The position numbers and the translations under genes were made by a program. Source: Castellaniella sp047971665 (GTDB lineage Bacteria > Pseudomonadota > Gammaproteobacteria > Burkholderiales > Burkholderiaceae_B). From it: a stretch of DNA of 64,000 bases. The stretch's first letter is position 1. The number at the start of each line of letters is the position of its first letter. Positions 34,328 through 43,608 of this stretch are shown here, one piece after another. The stretch spans positions 1-64,000 of the forward strand of contig NZ_JBKEAA010000027.1 in NCBI RefSeq assembly GCF_047971665.1. Direction: 5' to 3'. Below the pieces are notes generated by a model that saw nothing but the letters and a program-made list of their open reading frames with translations, did not search any database and was not told the origin of the DNA.

Positions 34328-35004
34328 CGCTGTCCCTCGGTGAAGACCGCGTGCTGACCGAAATGGCGTTCCAGGCGCGTCTGGGCTGCCGACAGGAAGG
34401 AGCAGAGCACCAGATAGATCAGGGCGGCCTCGATATACATGATCAGCGGCTCGTAGGTCACGGAGGCAATGCGCTGGGCCGCCTGGAAGATCTCGGGCAC
34501 GGTGATCACCGCCGCCAGCGACGTGTCCTTGACCAGCGAGATGAACGAATTGGCCAGGGGTGGAACGGCCACGCGCGCGGCCTGGGGCAGCACGGTGCGC
34601 CGCAGCGCCTGGGTGCGCGTCATGCTCAGCGAATAGGCGGCGTCCCATTGACCCTTGGGAATGGCCTCGATGGCGCTGCGGATGACCTCGGCGTTGTAGG
34701 CGCCGACGTTCAGCGAAAAGCCGATCAGGGCGGCCGGCAGCGGGTCCAGCACGAAGCCGACGCTGGGCAGGCCGTAGAAGATCACGAACAGCTGCACCAG
34801 CAGCGGTGTGCCGCGGATCAACCAGACGTAGAACCGGACCAGCGCCACCAGGGGTGGCGGTCCGAACAGCCGCGCGATCGCGGTCAGGAACGCCAGCAGC
34901 AACCCGACCGCAAAGGACAGGAGCGCCAGCGGCACGGTAAAGCGGATGCCTCCGACCAGCAGCGGCCAGAGGGAATCCACCATCAGTTCAAGCCAGTCCG
35001 GCAC
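34324..35004 (-). CDS. Amino acid ABC transporter permease (cystine type)
   Basis: This 226-residue HisM/YecS-type permease has about five helices (FTVPLALLSFAVGLLLAFLTAI, VWLIRGTPLLVQLFVIFYGLP) and the EAA loop near IPKGQWDAAYSLSMTRTQALRR. The motif GTPLLVQLF and the wording of the EAA region match the cystine/polar amino acid group. It is coupled to the ATPase gene by ATGA overlap. Confidence 0.92.
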   Translation of the reverse strand: MPDWLELMVDSLWPLLVGGIRFTVPLALLSFAVGLLLAFLTAIARLFGPPPLVALVRFYVWLIRGTPLLVQLFVIFYGLPSVGFVLDPLPAALIGFSLNVGAYNAEVIRSAIEAIPKGQWDAAYSLSMTRTQALRRTVLPQAARVAVPPLANSFISLVKDTSLAAVITVPEIFQAAQRIASVTYEPLIMYIEAALIYLVLCSFLSAAQTRLERHFGQHAVFTEGQR

Positions 35005-35049
35005 GGTCGGGACTCCTGAAGATCGTGTCGTGAAGCGCGCGGGACGGGC

Positions 35050-35847
35050 TTATTTCACGTTGGAGGACAGGTCCTCGCCGAAATAGCGTTCGGAAATCTG
35101 CTTGTACGTGCCGTCATCGCGCAGCGCGTCGAGCGCCTTGTCGATGGCGGCCTTCAGGTCGGACTGGTTCTTGCGCATCAGCACGCCGGACTGGCCGAAC
35201 TCGGCGCTGTTGTCCGTGGCGACGACCTTGACCTTGGCCTTGGGCTGCTGTTTTTTGAAGTCCAGGAACGACAGCTGGTCGTTGACGGTGGCCTCCACCC
35301 GGCCCGAGGTCAGCAGGGCGATGGCGTCGTTGAAGCCCTGCACCGGGACCACCTCCGCGCCGCTGCGCTGGGCGAGCTTGCCGAAATTGCTGGTGATGGT
35401 GTTGGCCGAGCGCTTGCCTTTCAGGTCGGCGAAGGTGTGGATCGTGGTGTTGTCGTCACGCACGATCAGCGCCGCTGCCGAGGCGATGTAGGGCTTGGAG
35501 AAATCGAACTTGGCCTGCCGCTCGGCGCTGATGCCGACCTGGTTGATGACCACGTCGTAGCGATTGACGTCCAGTCCGGCGATCAGGCCGTCCCACTTGC
35601 CTTCCACGAACTCCGCCTTGACGCCCAGTTGCTTGGCGATGGCGCGGCCGATGTCCACATCGAAGCCGATGAGCTGGTTGTTTTTGGGATCGTGAAAGGA
35701 GAACGGGGCATAGGTGCCCTCGGTGCCGATGCGCAGGACACCGGCTTTCTGGATGAGGGCCAGGTCATCGGCGGCCTGGGCGGCCTGGGTGGCGCCCAGC
35801 AGAGGCAGCAGGGAAGCGAGCAGCAGGGCGGAGAGTTTTTTCTTCAT
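35050..35847 (-). CDS. Periplasmic amino acid (cystine-type) binding protein
   Basis: This 265-residue family 3 solute-binding protein has a signal peptide (MKKKLSALLLASLLPLLGATQAAQA). The mature part contains VLRIGTEGTYAPFSFHD, LIGFDVDIGRAIAKQLG, WDGLIAGLDVNRYDVVINQVGIS and a C-terminal DDGTYKQISERYFGEDLS, typical of FliY/TcyJ-like L-cystine binders. It is the first gene of the operon with the permease and ATPase. Exact ligand is inferred from family resemblance only. Confidence 0.92.
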   Translation of the reverse strand: MKKKLSALLLASLLPLLGATQAAQAADDLALIQKAGVLRIGTEGTYAPFSFHDPKNNQLIGFDVDIGRAIAKQLGVKAEFVEGKWDGLIAGLDVNRYDVVINQVGISAERQAKFDFSKPYIASAAALIVRDDNTTIHTFADLKGKRSANTITSNFGKLAQRSGAEVVPVQGFNDAIALLTSGRVEATVNDQLSFLDFKKQQPKAKVKVVATDNSAEFGQSGVLMRKNQSDLKAAIDKALDALRDDGTYKQISERYFGEDLSSNVK

Positions 35848-36000
35848 GATGGATGGGAATGGATCGATTAATTCAAGCGGTTATATGAGAACAACGTTTT
35901 ATAGGTTTTCATTCTAATGAGGCGTCCTTCAAGTCGCAAAGGTTTTCGATCTATCTACATATCGCTTCTGGAAATATGAATTTGTATTAGGAGAAGTCTC

Positions 36001-36063
36001 ATGAATTTGCACCAGGAGGATCGTCCCGGCCCGGCTCATGGACGCACCGGGGCATGGATTTGA
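36001..36063 (+). CDS. Possible 20-residue leader peptide
   Basis: ATG 36001 is preceded by AGGAG with a 7-base spacer, the best ribosome binding site in this gap, and the frame ends at TGA 36063 after 20 residues (MNLHQEDRPGPAHGRTGAWI). It stands 37 bases before the DUF2946 gene. It resembles no known leader. It may be a leader peptide upstream of the copper receptor genes or a chance ORF. Confidence 0.3.
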   Translation: MNLHQEDRPGPAHGRTGAWI

Positions 36064-36099
36064 CCGGAATCAACGGGAGGCGGCGCCGAACTGCGTAGA

Positions 36100-36537
36100 A
36101 TGCGACGCATGCAGCAGGCAGGCAAACGCGCACCCCGTCAGCGCGCGCACCGTGATAGACATCGGATCGTTCACTGGCTTCTGATCCTGGGGCTCTGGCT
36201 TCAGGTGGCGGGGCCGGTGCTCGCCAGCATTCAGCCCGCCGATCCCTTGCGGCGGCTGCAGGTTGCCGCCTGCTCGCCGTCGGGCACGGTGGTGCTGGAC
36301 CTGCTGGCCGATCCGCAGACGTCGGATGAGCCCGACTCGGCCATGCGCCAGCCAGGCCATTGCCTGCTGTGTTCTTCCAATCCGGTGTTGCCGACAGCCT
36401 CGATGGCCGGGGCTGCCGTGCCGGTTTCGCCCCGGACCCAGCCCGCATCAAGGGTCGATGACCCTCCTTGCGTGGCGCGGTCCGCCGATACCTGGACATG
36501 GCCGCCCGTGCGCTGCCCGCCTTCTCGTTCGTGCTGA
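36100..36537 (+). CDS. DUF2946-family protein
   Basis: This 145-residue protein has a basic N-terminus, one hydrophobic segment (HWLLILGLWLQVAGPVLA, probably a signal anchor), and a GHCLLCSSNP Cys motif followed by a Pro-rich tail with another Cys pair. This layout fits DUF2946 proteins, which are often encoded just before copper-type TonB receptors, as here. The function is unknown; a periplasmic metal-binding role is plausible. The start could be ATG 36100 or ATG 36109. Confidence 0.7.
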   Translation: MRRMQQAGKRAPRQRAHRDRHRIVHWLLILGLWLQVAGPVLASIQPADPLRRLQVAACSPSGTVVLDLLADPQTSDEPDSAMRQPGHCLLCSSNPVLPTASMAGAAVPVSPRTQPASRVDDPPCVARSADTWTWPPVRCPPSRSC

Positions 36538-36645
36538 AACCCTGAATTCTCCTGTTTCCGGGCCGTCCAGGTCCGGCGTGCCGTCGGCTTGCGGGCCGCG
36601 GGGCGTCCCGGATGTCTTTCAGTCTTTTCGCTCAACGAGATAGTG

Positions 36646-38673
36646 ATGAAAAAAGCAACCTTGCGGGTGGCCGGGATTCCGTTCGCCCTGATGTCACTCG
36701 GCCTGTCACAGGCAGCCGAGCCCCAGTCCATCCGCGCCCTGACGCCCGTGGTCGTCACGGCGCCCCCGGCGGATGAGCCGTTGGTGGTGCGGACTGATCC
36801 CAAGGCGCCGCGCCAGCCTGTTCCCGCGCACGATGGCGCGGATTTCCTCAAGAGCATCCCCGGATTTTCCGTGATACGCAAAGGCGGCACGTCCGGCGAT
36901 GCGGTCCTGCGGGGATTGTCCGGATCGCGCCTGGGCATCCTCCTGGATGGCCAGGAGATCTATGGCGGCTGCGGCGGACGCATGGACCCGCCCACCGCCT
37001 ATGTCTATCCGGAATCCTATGATCGCGTCACGGTGCTCAAGGGGCCGCAGAGCGTGCGCTATGGCGCCGGCCAGTCGGCTGGCGTGGTGTTGTTCGAGCG
37101 CGATGTCCGGCGTCTGGAATCGTTCGGCTGGAAAGCCGATGGCAGCCTGACGCTGGGTCGTTTCGGGCGCAATGACCAGATGGCCGACGTGCTGGTCGGC
37201 GGTCCGCAGGCGTATGTGCGGGCCGGAGGCACCCGTGCCCAGGCGAACGACTACGAGGACGGCAGCGGCAACCGGGTGCGTTCCAACTACTTGCGCTGGA
37301 GCAGTCATGCGGCGGTCGGACTGACGCCGGACGACAGGACGCGCATCGAGTTGTCGGCGGCTCTGAGCGATGGCCGCGCCGCCTATGCCGACCGAGGCAT
37401 GGATGGCGCGAAATTCAGGCGCGAGAACGTATCCCTGATGTTCGAGCGCAAGCGCATGGGCGGCCTGGTGGATGAAATCGAGGGGCGGGTCTATTACAAC
37501 CATGTGGATCATGTCATGGACAACTACACGTTGCGTGATGTGCCGGCGGACAAGATGAAGCCCTACATGGCCAGCAATCCGGATCGCCGCACGACGGGAG
37601 GGCGGCTCAGCGCCACGCTGCGCCCGTCGCGATCGTGGAAACTGGTCCTGGGCGCCGATGTCAAACAGGACGTGCACCGGGGACGGGGCAGCGGAATGCA
37701 GGCCTCTGCCGGGGCCGCCGATGCGGCCTACGAATCGGCCACCCGGGTCGAGGACATGCGTTTCGAGCAGTATGGTGTGTTTGGCGAGGGCACCTGGTTC
37801 GTCACGGATCGGGATCGTGTGATCGGCGGGCTGCGGATCGACCGGGTCGAGGCCCGTGACAAGCGCGCGCCGGCGAAGTCGGCCACGGCCGGTCGCAGCC
37901 GCGACCAGGCCCTGACCAGCGGTTTTCTGCGCTATGAGCGCGATCATGGAAAGAACAGCACCTGGTACGCCGGGATTGGCCATTCGGCACGCTTTCCCGA
38001 TTATTGGGAGCTGATGAAGGGCAATCCTGACGGCGCCAATAGCGCTTTCCTGTCCACCCGCCCGGAGAAACTCACCCAGATCGATGTCGGGACGAGCTGG
38101 CGCGGCGGCCCCTTGGCGTTGTCGGTCTCGGCCTTCTACGGCCAGGTGGATGACTACATCCTCATTGACTGGGACCGCCGCCAGACGCGCAACATCGACG
38201 CCACGATCCTGGGGGGAGAGCTGGATGCCTCGTGGCAGTTCAATCCTTCATGGCAGGGGGTGGCCAGCCTGTCCTACGTGTATGGCAAGAACCGGACGGA
38301 CGGTACCGCGCTGGCGCAGCAGCCGCCGCTCGAAGTCCGCCTGGGGCTGAATTATGCCCATGGGCCTTATTCCGCCGGTGTGCTCTGGCGTCTCGTGGCG
38401 GCACAGAACCGCTACGACGAGGGCAAGGGCGGGATCGCCGGCAAGGATCTCGGCCCCACCGGAGGCTTTGGCGTGTTGTCGCTCAATGCCGGCTGGCGGC
38501 CGAACAAGTCCGTGCTGTTGACCGCCGGGGTGGATAACGTGTTCGACAAGACCTATGCCGAGCATCTGTCGAGGTCGGGCGTGGAAATCCCCGGCAGCGT
38601 GTCCTTCGTGGATACCCGGCTCAATGAGCCCGGCAGGGTGTTCTGGCTGAAGGCGCAGATCGCGTTCGATTGA
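36646..38673 (+). CDS. TonB-dependent copper receptor (OprC/NosA type)
   Basis: This 675-residue outer-membrane receptor has a signal peptide (ATLRVAGIPFALMSLGLSQA), a TonB-box-like LTPVVVTAP, and a plug domain with DFLKSIPGFSVIRKGG and GLSGSRLGILLDGQEIYGG. The stretch GGCGGRMDPPTAYVYPE around residues 106-122 is the hallmark of the OprC/NosA copper receptors. A 22-strand-type barrel follows, ending FWLKAQIAFD with a C-terminal aromatic. NosA-type receptors supply copper for nitrous oxide reductase in denitrifiers. The start is ATG 36646; an in-frame ATG at 36589 has no signal sequence directly after it. Confidence 0.9.
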   Translation: MKKATLRVAGIPFALMSLGLSQAAEPQSIRALTPVVVTAPPADEPLVVRTDPKAPRQPVPAHDGADFLKSIPGFSVIRKGGTSGDAVLRGLSGSRLGILLDGQEIYGGCGGRMDPPTAYVYPESYDRVTVLKGPQSVRYGAGQSAGVVLFERDVRRLESFGWKADGSLTLGRFGRNDQMADVLVGGPQAYVRAGGTRAQANDYEDGSGNRVRSNYLRWSSHAAVGLTPDDRTRIELSAALSDGRAAYADRGMDGAKFRRENVSLMFERKRMGGLVDEIEGRVYYNHVDHVMDNYTLRDVPADKMKPYMASNPDRRTTGGRLSATLRPSRSWKLVLGADVKQDVHRGRGSGMQASAGAADAAYESATRVEDMRFEQYGVFGEGTWFVTDRDRVIGGLRIDRVEARDKRAPAKSATAGRSRDQALTSGFLRYERDHGKNSTWYAGIGHSARFPDYWELMKGNPDGANSAFLSTRPEKLTQIDVGTSWRGGPLALSVSAFYGQVDDYILIDWDRRQTRNIDATILGGELDASWQFNPSWQGVASLSYVYGKNRTDGTALAQQPPLEVRLGLNYAHGPYSAGVLWRLVAAQNRYDEGKGGIAGKDLGPTGGFGVLSLNAGWRPNKSVLLTAGVDNVFDKTYAEHLSRSGVEIPGSVSFVDTRLNEPGRVFWLKAQIAFD

Positions 38674-38709
38674 TCGGTCGGCGCGAGGGCCCGGCTTCGC
38701 CCCTTTCAG

Positions 38710-38762
38710 TGAACCGCCTCCCGGGAGATGGACGTCGATCCCGTCTTTTGGGGGGTGGTTCA
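38710..38762. terminator. Hairpin between convergent copper receptor and ovoA genes
   Basis: TGAACCGCCTCCC (38710-38722) pairs with GGGGGGTGGTTCA (38750-38762) over 13 bases including two G-U type wobbles, around a 27-base loop. It sits in the 102-base gap between convergent stops. There is no clear T tract, so its role as a two-way terminator is tentative. Confidence 0.3.
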
Positions 38763-38775
38763 GGGGGGCGGGACT

Positions 38776-40941
38776 TTATGTCGTCTGCCGCCGCTCCCAG
38801 ATCGTCAGCTCGGAAAAGGTGTGCTGGAACTTGCGCCGCGTCTCGCGGATGACGAAGGGAACATCCTCGGGCCCTGTCAGCAGCCAGAAGTGTGGGGTGA
38901 GGTGTTCTTTCAGGCCGTCGAGCGTGGTGTAGTTTTCCGCGTTCTTCTTGAAGCCGCCCAGCCAGGCATTGCGCGGCGTGTGCTCCTCCAGCCAAGTATA
39001 GGGCGAGGCGATCAGCAGCAGGCCGCCCGGGACGATGCGCTCGTGGATCTGGTCCAGGAATCGCGCCGGGTCGTACAGGCGGTCGATCAGGTTGGCGGCC
39101 AGGACCAGATCGTAGTTCGTGAACTGCGGCTTGAGGTTGCAGGCGTCGCCCTGGAAGAACGTCACCCGGTCGACGATGTCGCCCAGACCCAGATTCGCCA
39201 GCGTACGGGTCATGTAGGACACCAGCTCGCCTTCGTCGATCAGGGTATAGCGCAGCTGTCCCGTCTGGATCAGTTGCACGGCCTGATTGATGAAACGGGC
39301 CGAGAAATCCACCCCTGTCACCTGCTCGAAGGCCCGGGCCAGTTCGAACGTGGCTCGGCCGGAGGCGCACCCCAGATCCAGCGCGCGCCGGCGCGGCCGG
39401 TCGCCCAGGGCCTGGATGGCGCGCTGCGCCAGGGTCCGCGGAAAATTGGGGACATCGAAATAGGCGTCGCCGTAGTGGAACTCGGCGTATTCGGACATCA
39501 GCTTGTCGGTCTCGTAATAGGCGGCCGGCGCCATGGTGGGCGCATGGGACACGACATAGCGGAAGCCCGCATGCTGGAAAAAATGCCGCCTGAAGGCGTA
39601 GCGTGAGGCACGGACGGCCTCGTTGCCGCAGGCGATCCAGGAGCCTCCCTTGATCAGGTTGTGGCGTCCGTCGAACGTCGGTGTCGTGAAATCGTCGTAG
39701 ATCGGGTGGACATCGAAGCCGTCGAACGGATAGGTGGGCGTTTCGGTCCATTGCCAGACGTTGCCCACCACGTCGTACCAGCTGCCGTGGCGCCAGGTGT
39801 CCACCGGGCAGGACGAGGCGCCGTGGTCCAGGTGCAGGTTGGCGGCGCAGGGCTGGTCGCCGGGGTCGCGCAGGCCGGCAGTGTCGTACAGCCGGTACCA
39901 TTCGTCTTCTGTGGGCAGGCGCACGGGCTGGCCGGTCTCGGCCGCCATCCAGTTGCAGTAGGCCTTGGCTTCCAGGTAGTTGACCTCGACCGGCCAGGAC
40001 CAGGGCATGGGGACTTCTTCGGTCATCAGGCGCAAGTACCAGCCTTGGGTCTTCTTGACCCAGAATGTCGGGTGCTCGGCCTGGCTGTAGGCCAGCCACT
40101 GGCGGCCTTCCTCGGTCCAGTCGCGCTGATTGCGATAGCCGCCCGCCTCGACGAACGCCAGGTATTCGCGGTTGCTGACCAGCAGGCGTCCGGCCTGGAA
40201 GGATTCGACCTCGGCCGTATGAATGCCGTATTCATTGTCCCAGCCGTATTGCGGATCATTGAATGACTTGCCCACGCGCACGCTGCCGGCCGGCACGCGC
40301 GCCAGGTCGTTTTCGGGGGGTTCGCCCCCGGTGTCGGGGATGGGCGCCCATCGCGGGACGGAGCGCACGTATTCGAGCGCGTGCTGGCGGATCAGGACCG
40401 AGGAGGTCTCCAGGTGGATGCGTTCGTGCTCGATGCCCATGACGATCGCCCACCAGGGGTTCTGCCAGTCGATCGGAGACTGCAGCGGCGCATGGTCGAT
40501 CAAATCGAGCACCAGGCTGCGCACCCGGTTGCGGTAGGTCTGGACTTCGGCCACGGAAGGCCAGTCGTAATGAGCCTCGTCCAGGTCGTCCCAGCTCATT
40601 TCGTCCACGCCGACGGCAAAGATCGATTCCAGCCGGTGATCCAGGCGCTGGTCGATCAGGCGCGTGAGCATCAGCTTGTTGACGAAAAAGGTCGCGGTGT
40701 GGCCGAAATAGAAGATCAGCGGATGACGCAGGGGGATCGGCTTGACGACATAGGCTTCGTCGCTGGCCAGGCACTGGAACAGGGACTCGTAGCGATCGAA
40801 GGTGTCCAGGAAATAGCGCCGGATGGCGGCGCGCAGGCGATTCGTGTCTGGATCGGCCAGATCGGGCGTGCGCACGAACAGGGTATCGGGCGCGGTCCGC
40901 TGGTCTGAAGAAGGCGGCAGTGGCGCGGCAGTGGAGGGCAT
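38776..40941 (-). CDS. ovoA: 5-histidylcysteine sulfoxide synthase / mercaptohistidine methyltransferase OvoA
   Basis: This 721-residue protein has the three-part OvoA architecture. A DinB-like N-part (about 30-200) contains GHTATFFVNKLML and MGIEHERIHLETSS, with iron-ligand His residues. A formylglycine-generating-enzyme-like domain (about 230-470) contains VNYLEAKAYCNWMAAETG and VGNVWQWTETP. A SAM methyltransferase domain (about 500-720) contains RRRALDLGCASGRATFELA. OvoA joins histidine and cysteine with oxygen and later N-methylates the thiohistidine, giving ovothiol A, a redox buffer. No OvoB-type lyase is adjacent. The start MPSTAAPLPP at 40941 has AGGA upstream; an in-frame codon at 41100 would add an unrelated tail. 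Confidence 0.93.
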   Translation of the reverse strand: MPSTAAPLPPSSDQRTAPDTLFVRTPDLADPDTNRLRAAIRRYFLDTFDRYESLFQCLASDEAYVVKPIPLRHPLIFYFGHTATFFVNKLMLTRLIDQRLDHRLESIFAVGVDEMSWDDLDEAHYDWPSVAEVQTYRNRVRSLVLDLIDHAPLQSPIDWQNPWWAIVMGIEHERIHLETSSVLIRQHALEYVRSVPRWAPIPDTGGEPPENDLARVPAGSVRVGKSFNDPQYGWDNEYGIHTAEVESFQAGRLLVSNREYLAFVEAGGYRNQRDWTEEGRQWLAYSQAEHPTFWVKKTQGWYLRLMTEEVPMPWSWPVEVNYLEAKAYCNWMAAETGQPVRLPTEDEWYRLYDTAGLRDPGDQPCAANLHLDHGASSCPVDTWRHGSWYDVVGNVWQWTETPTYPFDGFDVHPIYDDFTTPTFDGRHNLIKGGSWIACGNEAVRASRYAFRRHFFQHAGFRYVVSHAPTMAPAAYYETDKLMSEYAEFHYGDAYFDVPNFPRTLAQRAIQALGDRPRRRALDLGCASGRATFELARAFEQVTGVDFSARFINQAVQLIQTGQLRYTLIDEGELVSYMTRTLANLGLGDIVDRVTFFQGDACNLKPQFTNYDLVLAANLIDRLYDPARFLDQIHERIVPGGLLLIASPYTWLEEHTPRNAWLGGFKKNAENYTTLDGLKEHLTPHFWLLTGPEDVPFVIRETRRKFQHTFSELTIWERRQTT

Positions 40942-41135
40942 GATCGGATTCCTGCGGATTCTTTCTCGCAGCATGCCGGCGCGGGAGTTCTTGCGCGCCG
41001 CGCATCGGCATGTCGCATGTAAGCGTGTTGTCGTGATGAGCGTGTCGCTCTTTAGACTACCACGGACTTGTACGGTATATGTTTCATGTTTTTCCGTCAC
41101 GAGGCCGGCCGAACCGGCGCCGCCCGCACGATGCT

Positions 41136-41900
41136 TCAGTTCAGGATGACAGCGCCCACTTTGGCGCGCAGGGCCTCGAAGCCTTCGGTCTGCAGCGCCT
41201 GGCTGTTGCAGAACAGTCGGTCGATGCGTTCGGCGGGGCAGTAGGTTTCGCGACTGGCGGCGCCGATCTTGCTGTGATCCGCCAGGATCCAGGTTTCGGT
41301 GGCGCCTTCGGACATGGCGCGGGCGATCAGCGCCTCGTCGTGCAGAAAGCTCGAAGCCCCCTGGCGCGCGTTGACGGCCACGGGCGAGAGCAGGGCGATG
41401 TCGGCGTGGAACGTCTGGATCTGCAAGATGGTCGATGCGCCCGAGGTGGAGGACAGGGTGGTGTTGAGCACGCCGGGCAGGATGATGATCTGGTTGTCCG
41501 GATTGCCGGGTGGATCGGTGAAGCAGGCCGCGGCGCTGAGCGAATTCGTGATCAGGGTCAGGCCGCTCAGTTGCGCCAGTTCGCGGGCCAGCAGGGTCGT
41601 GGTGCTGCCCGCGTCCATGAACAGGGTGACGGGGGTGCGCAGCCGCTGGGCGACCGACCGGACGATGGCCTTCTTGGCGGCGATGTGGATGGTGTTGCGC
41701 TTGTCGATGGGGGGTTCATCGCTCAGGTAGATGGCCCCGCCGTGCACGCGTTGCAACAGCCCCAGCGCCTCCAGTTCCAGGAAGTCCCGGCGGACGGTTT
41801 CGCGGGAGACGCCGAGCTCGCGAATCGTGTCCTCCGTCGTGATGCGCTGATGGCGCTGCAACAGCATGCGGATTTTCTGGTGGCGCGCTTCGGACCACAT
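41136..41900 (-). CDS. DeoR/GlpR-family transcriptional regulator
   Basis: This 254-residue repressor has the DeoR HTH at its N-terminus (ARHQKIRMLLQRHQRITTED, then LGVSRETVRRDFLELEALGL) and the sugar-phosphate-sensing domain (GAIYLSDEPPIDKR, LFMDAGSTTTLLARELA, and ILADHSKIG near the C-terminus). DeoR proteins usually respond to phosphorylated sugars or polyols. It follows the ABC permease gene by one base, so it is co-transcribed with that importer. Confidence 0.93.
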   Translation of the reverse strand: MWSEARHQKIRMLLQRHQRITTEDTIRELGVSRETVRRDFLELEALGLLQRVHGGAIYLSDEPPIDKRNTIHIAAKKAIVRSVAQRLRTPVTLFMDAGSTTTLLARELAQLSGLTLITNSLSAAACFTDPPGNPDNQIIILPGVLNTTLSSTSGASTILQIQTFHADIALLSPVAVNARQGASSFLHDEALIARAMSEGATETWILADHSKIGAASRETYCPAERIDRLFCNSQALQTEGFEALRAKVGAVILN

Positions 41901-41901
41901 G

Positions 41902-43599
41902 TCAGGCCATCCCGGGCGAGAGATTGGGGCGGAAATAATAAACCAGTGCCCGCATCATCAGCATGGCCACCGCGACGACCAGGATGATGATGGTCGAGAA
42001 GGCCGCTGCCTGAGAGACGAAACCGGCCTCGTTCAGATGCATCACGGAGACGGCGGCGACGTTGAGCTGGGGGGTGACCAGGAAGATCACGGCAGACAGG
42101 GTCACCATCGAACGCATGAACAGGAAAAAGAACACCGCCAGCACGGTCGGCGCGATCACGGGCAGGATGGCATCGCCCATGACATGGCGGGCCTTGCCGC
42201 CGAGGCAGGCGGCAGCCTCCTCCAGCGCCCGGGGTACCATGCGCATGCCGGTGGCCATCGTCAGGAACCCCTGCGTGTGATAGTGATAGAAATTGCACAG
42301 GGCAATGAGCAGTGCTGTGCCGTACATCCAGTGCAGCGGATAGCCGGGATCGTTGAAGGTGAAGATATACGACAGGCCCAGCACCAGCCCCGGCACGCCG
42401 ACCGGCAGCACGGCCATCAGGTAGATGGCCTTGGCCAGACGGCCCTGCAGATTGCGCACGCCATAGGCCAGCAGGAACAGCAGCACGATGCCGATCAGCG
42501 CCGCCGCCACCGAAACATAAAGCGTAGTCCAGATGGGCTGATAACCGCTGGAAATGTTGATGTGGAAGTTCGCCAGCGTCAGGCTCATGTTGTAGGGCCA
42601 CAGCTTGACGAAACTGGCAAACACGACCACCACGATGATGGCCCAGATCGCCAGCGCCGTGGCGTGGGTGATCAGCCCCAGGAAGACATCGCGCCAGTGC
42701 GCCGCAGCGGGCTGCAATGGAATCCGGCTTTCGGAGCTGCCGCCGAATTGTTTCTGCGAGGCGACCCGCTCGATGTAGACCGACAGCAGCGCGGGCAGCA
42801 GCAGGATGATGCCGACGACCGAGCCCATGCCGAAGTTCTGCTGGCCGGACACCTGGCTGAAGATTTCCGTGGCCAGGACGCGGTAGTCCCCGGCGATCAC
42901 GGCGGCATTGCCGAAGTCGGTGATCGTGATGGTGAAAACGACGAATGCCGCGCTCAACAGGCCGAACTTGCAGTTGGGCAGCGTGATGTGAAAGAACTGC
43001 TGGGCCGGGGTGGCGCCCATGACAGTGGCGGCGTCGTAGTAGCGGGCATCGGCGTTGCGCAGGGCCGCCTGGATGATCATGATGGCCTGCGGCAGGGCGT
43101 AGAACACGTCCGAGAGCAGCAGCCCCCAGTAGCCATAGATGTTCTGTTCGATGCCTGTCCATTGGTAGAGCAGGCCGTTGCGTCCCAGCAGGAACAGCAG
43201 CCCCAGACCCTGCACCAGCGAGGGCGCCAGCAGCGGCAGCAGCAGACTGAGCTGAATCCAGGGTTTGAACCAGACGCGGCTGCGCTCGAGCGCGTAGGCG
43301 ATGGGGAAACCCAGCAGGATGCAGACCAGGGTCGTGCTCAGGCTGATGGACAGGCTGTTGACACCGGCCGTCACCAGGCCGGGGGTCGAGGGGATGGCCG
43401 TATAGTTGTCCAGGCCCAGCGTGCCGTCGAGCTGGACGAAGCTCTGCCAGAAGATGGTCAGCAGGGGATAGCCGAAAAACAGAATCAGCGCCAGTGTCGG
43501 GATGGCGACGCAGACCCGGGTCAGCCATTGCTCGGGCGTGGCGGAAAGGCGCGGAGACGGATGGCCTGAGGAAGAAACTGCCATGGTGGACTGGGGCAT
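41902..43599 (-). CDS. ABC transporter permease, two fused halves (aminoethylphosphonate/Fbp type)
   Basis: This 565-residue permease has about twelve helices in two FbpB-like halves. Each has an EAA loop, near YYDAATVMGATPAQQFFHITLPN in the first and near LEEAAACLGGKARHVMGDAILP in the second. It resembles permeases annotated for 2-aminoethylphosphonate uptake and the AfuB sugar-phosphate permease; the sequence does not separate these. It lies between the ATPase gene (9-base gap, GGAG site) and the DeoR gene (1 base). Confidence 0.85.
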   Translation of the reverse strand: MPQSTMAVSSSGHPSPRLSATPEQWLTRVCVAIPTLALILFFGYPLLTIFWQSFVQLDGTLGLDNYTAIPSTPGLVTAGVNSLSISLSTTLVCILLGFPIAYALERSRVWFKPWIQLSLLLPLLAPSLVQGLGLLFLLGRNGLLYQWTGIEQNIYGYWGLLLSDVFYALPQAIMIIQAALRNADARYYDAATVMGATPAQQFFHITLPNCKFGLLSAAFVVFTITITDFGNAAVIAGDYRVLATEIFSQVSGQQNFGMGSVVGIILLLPALLSVYIERVASQKQFGGSSESRIPLQPAAAHWRDVFLGLITHATALAIWAIIVVVVFASFVKLWPYNMSLTLANFHINISSGYQPIWTTLYVSVAAALIGIVLLFLLAYGVRNLQGRLAKAIYLMAVLPVGVPGLVLGLSYIFTFNDPGYPLHWMYGTALLIALCNFYHYHTQGFLTMATGMRMVPRALEEAAACLGGKARHVMGDAILPVIAPTVLAVFFFLFMRSMVTLSAVIFLVTPQLNVAAVSVMHLNEAGFVSQAAAFSTIIILVVAVAMLMMRALVYYFRPNLSPGMA

Positions 43600-43608
43600 G
43601 CCGGTCTC

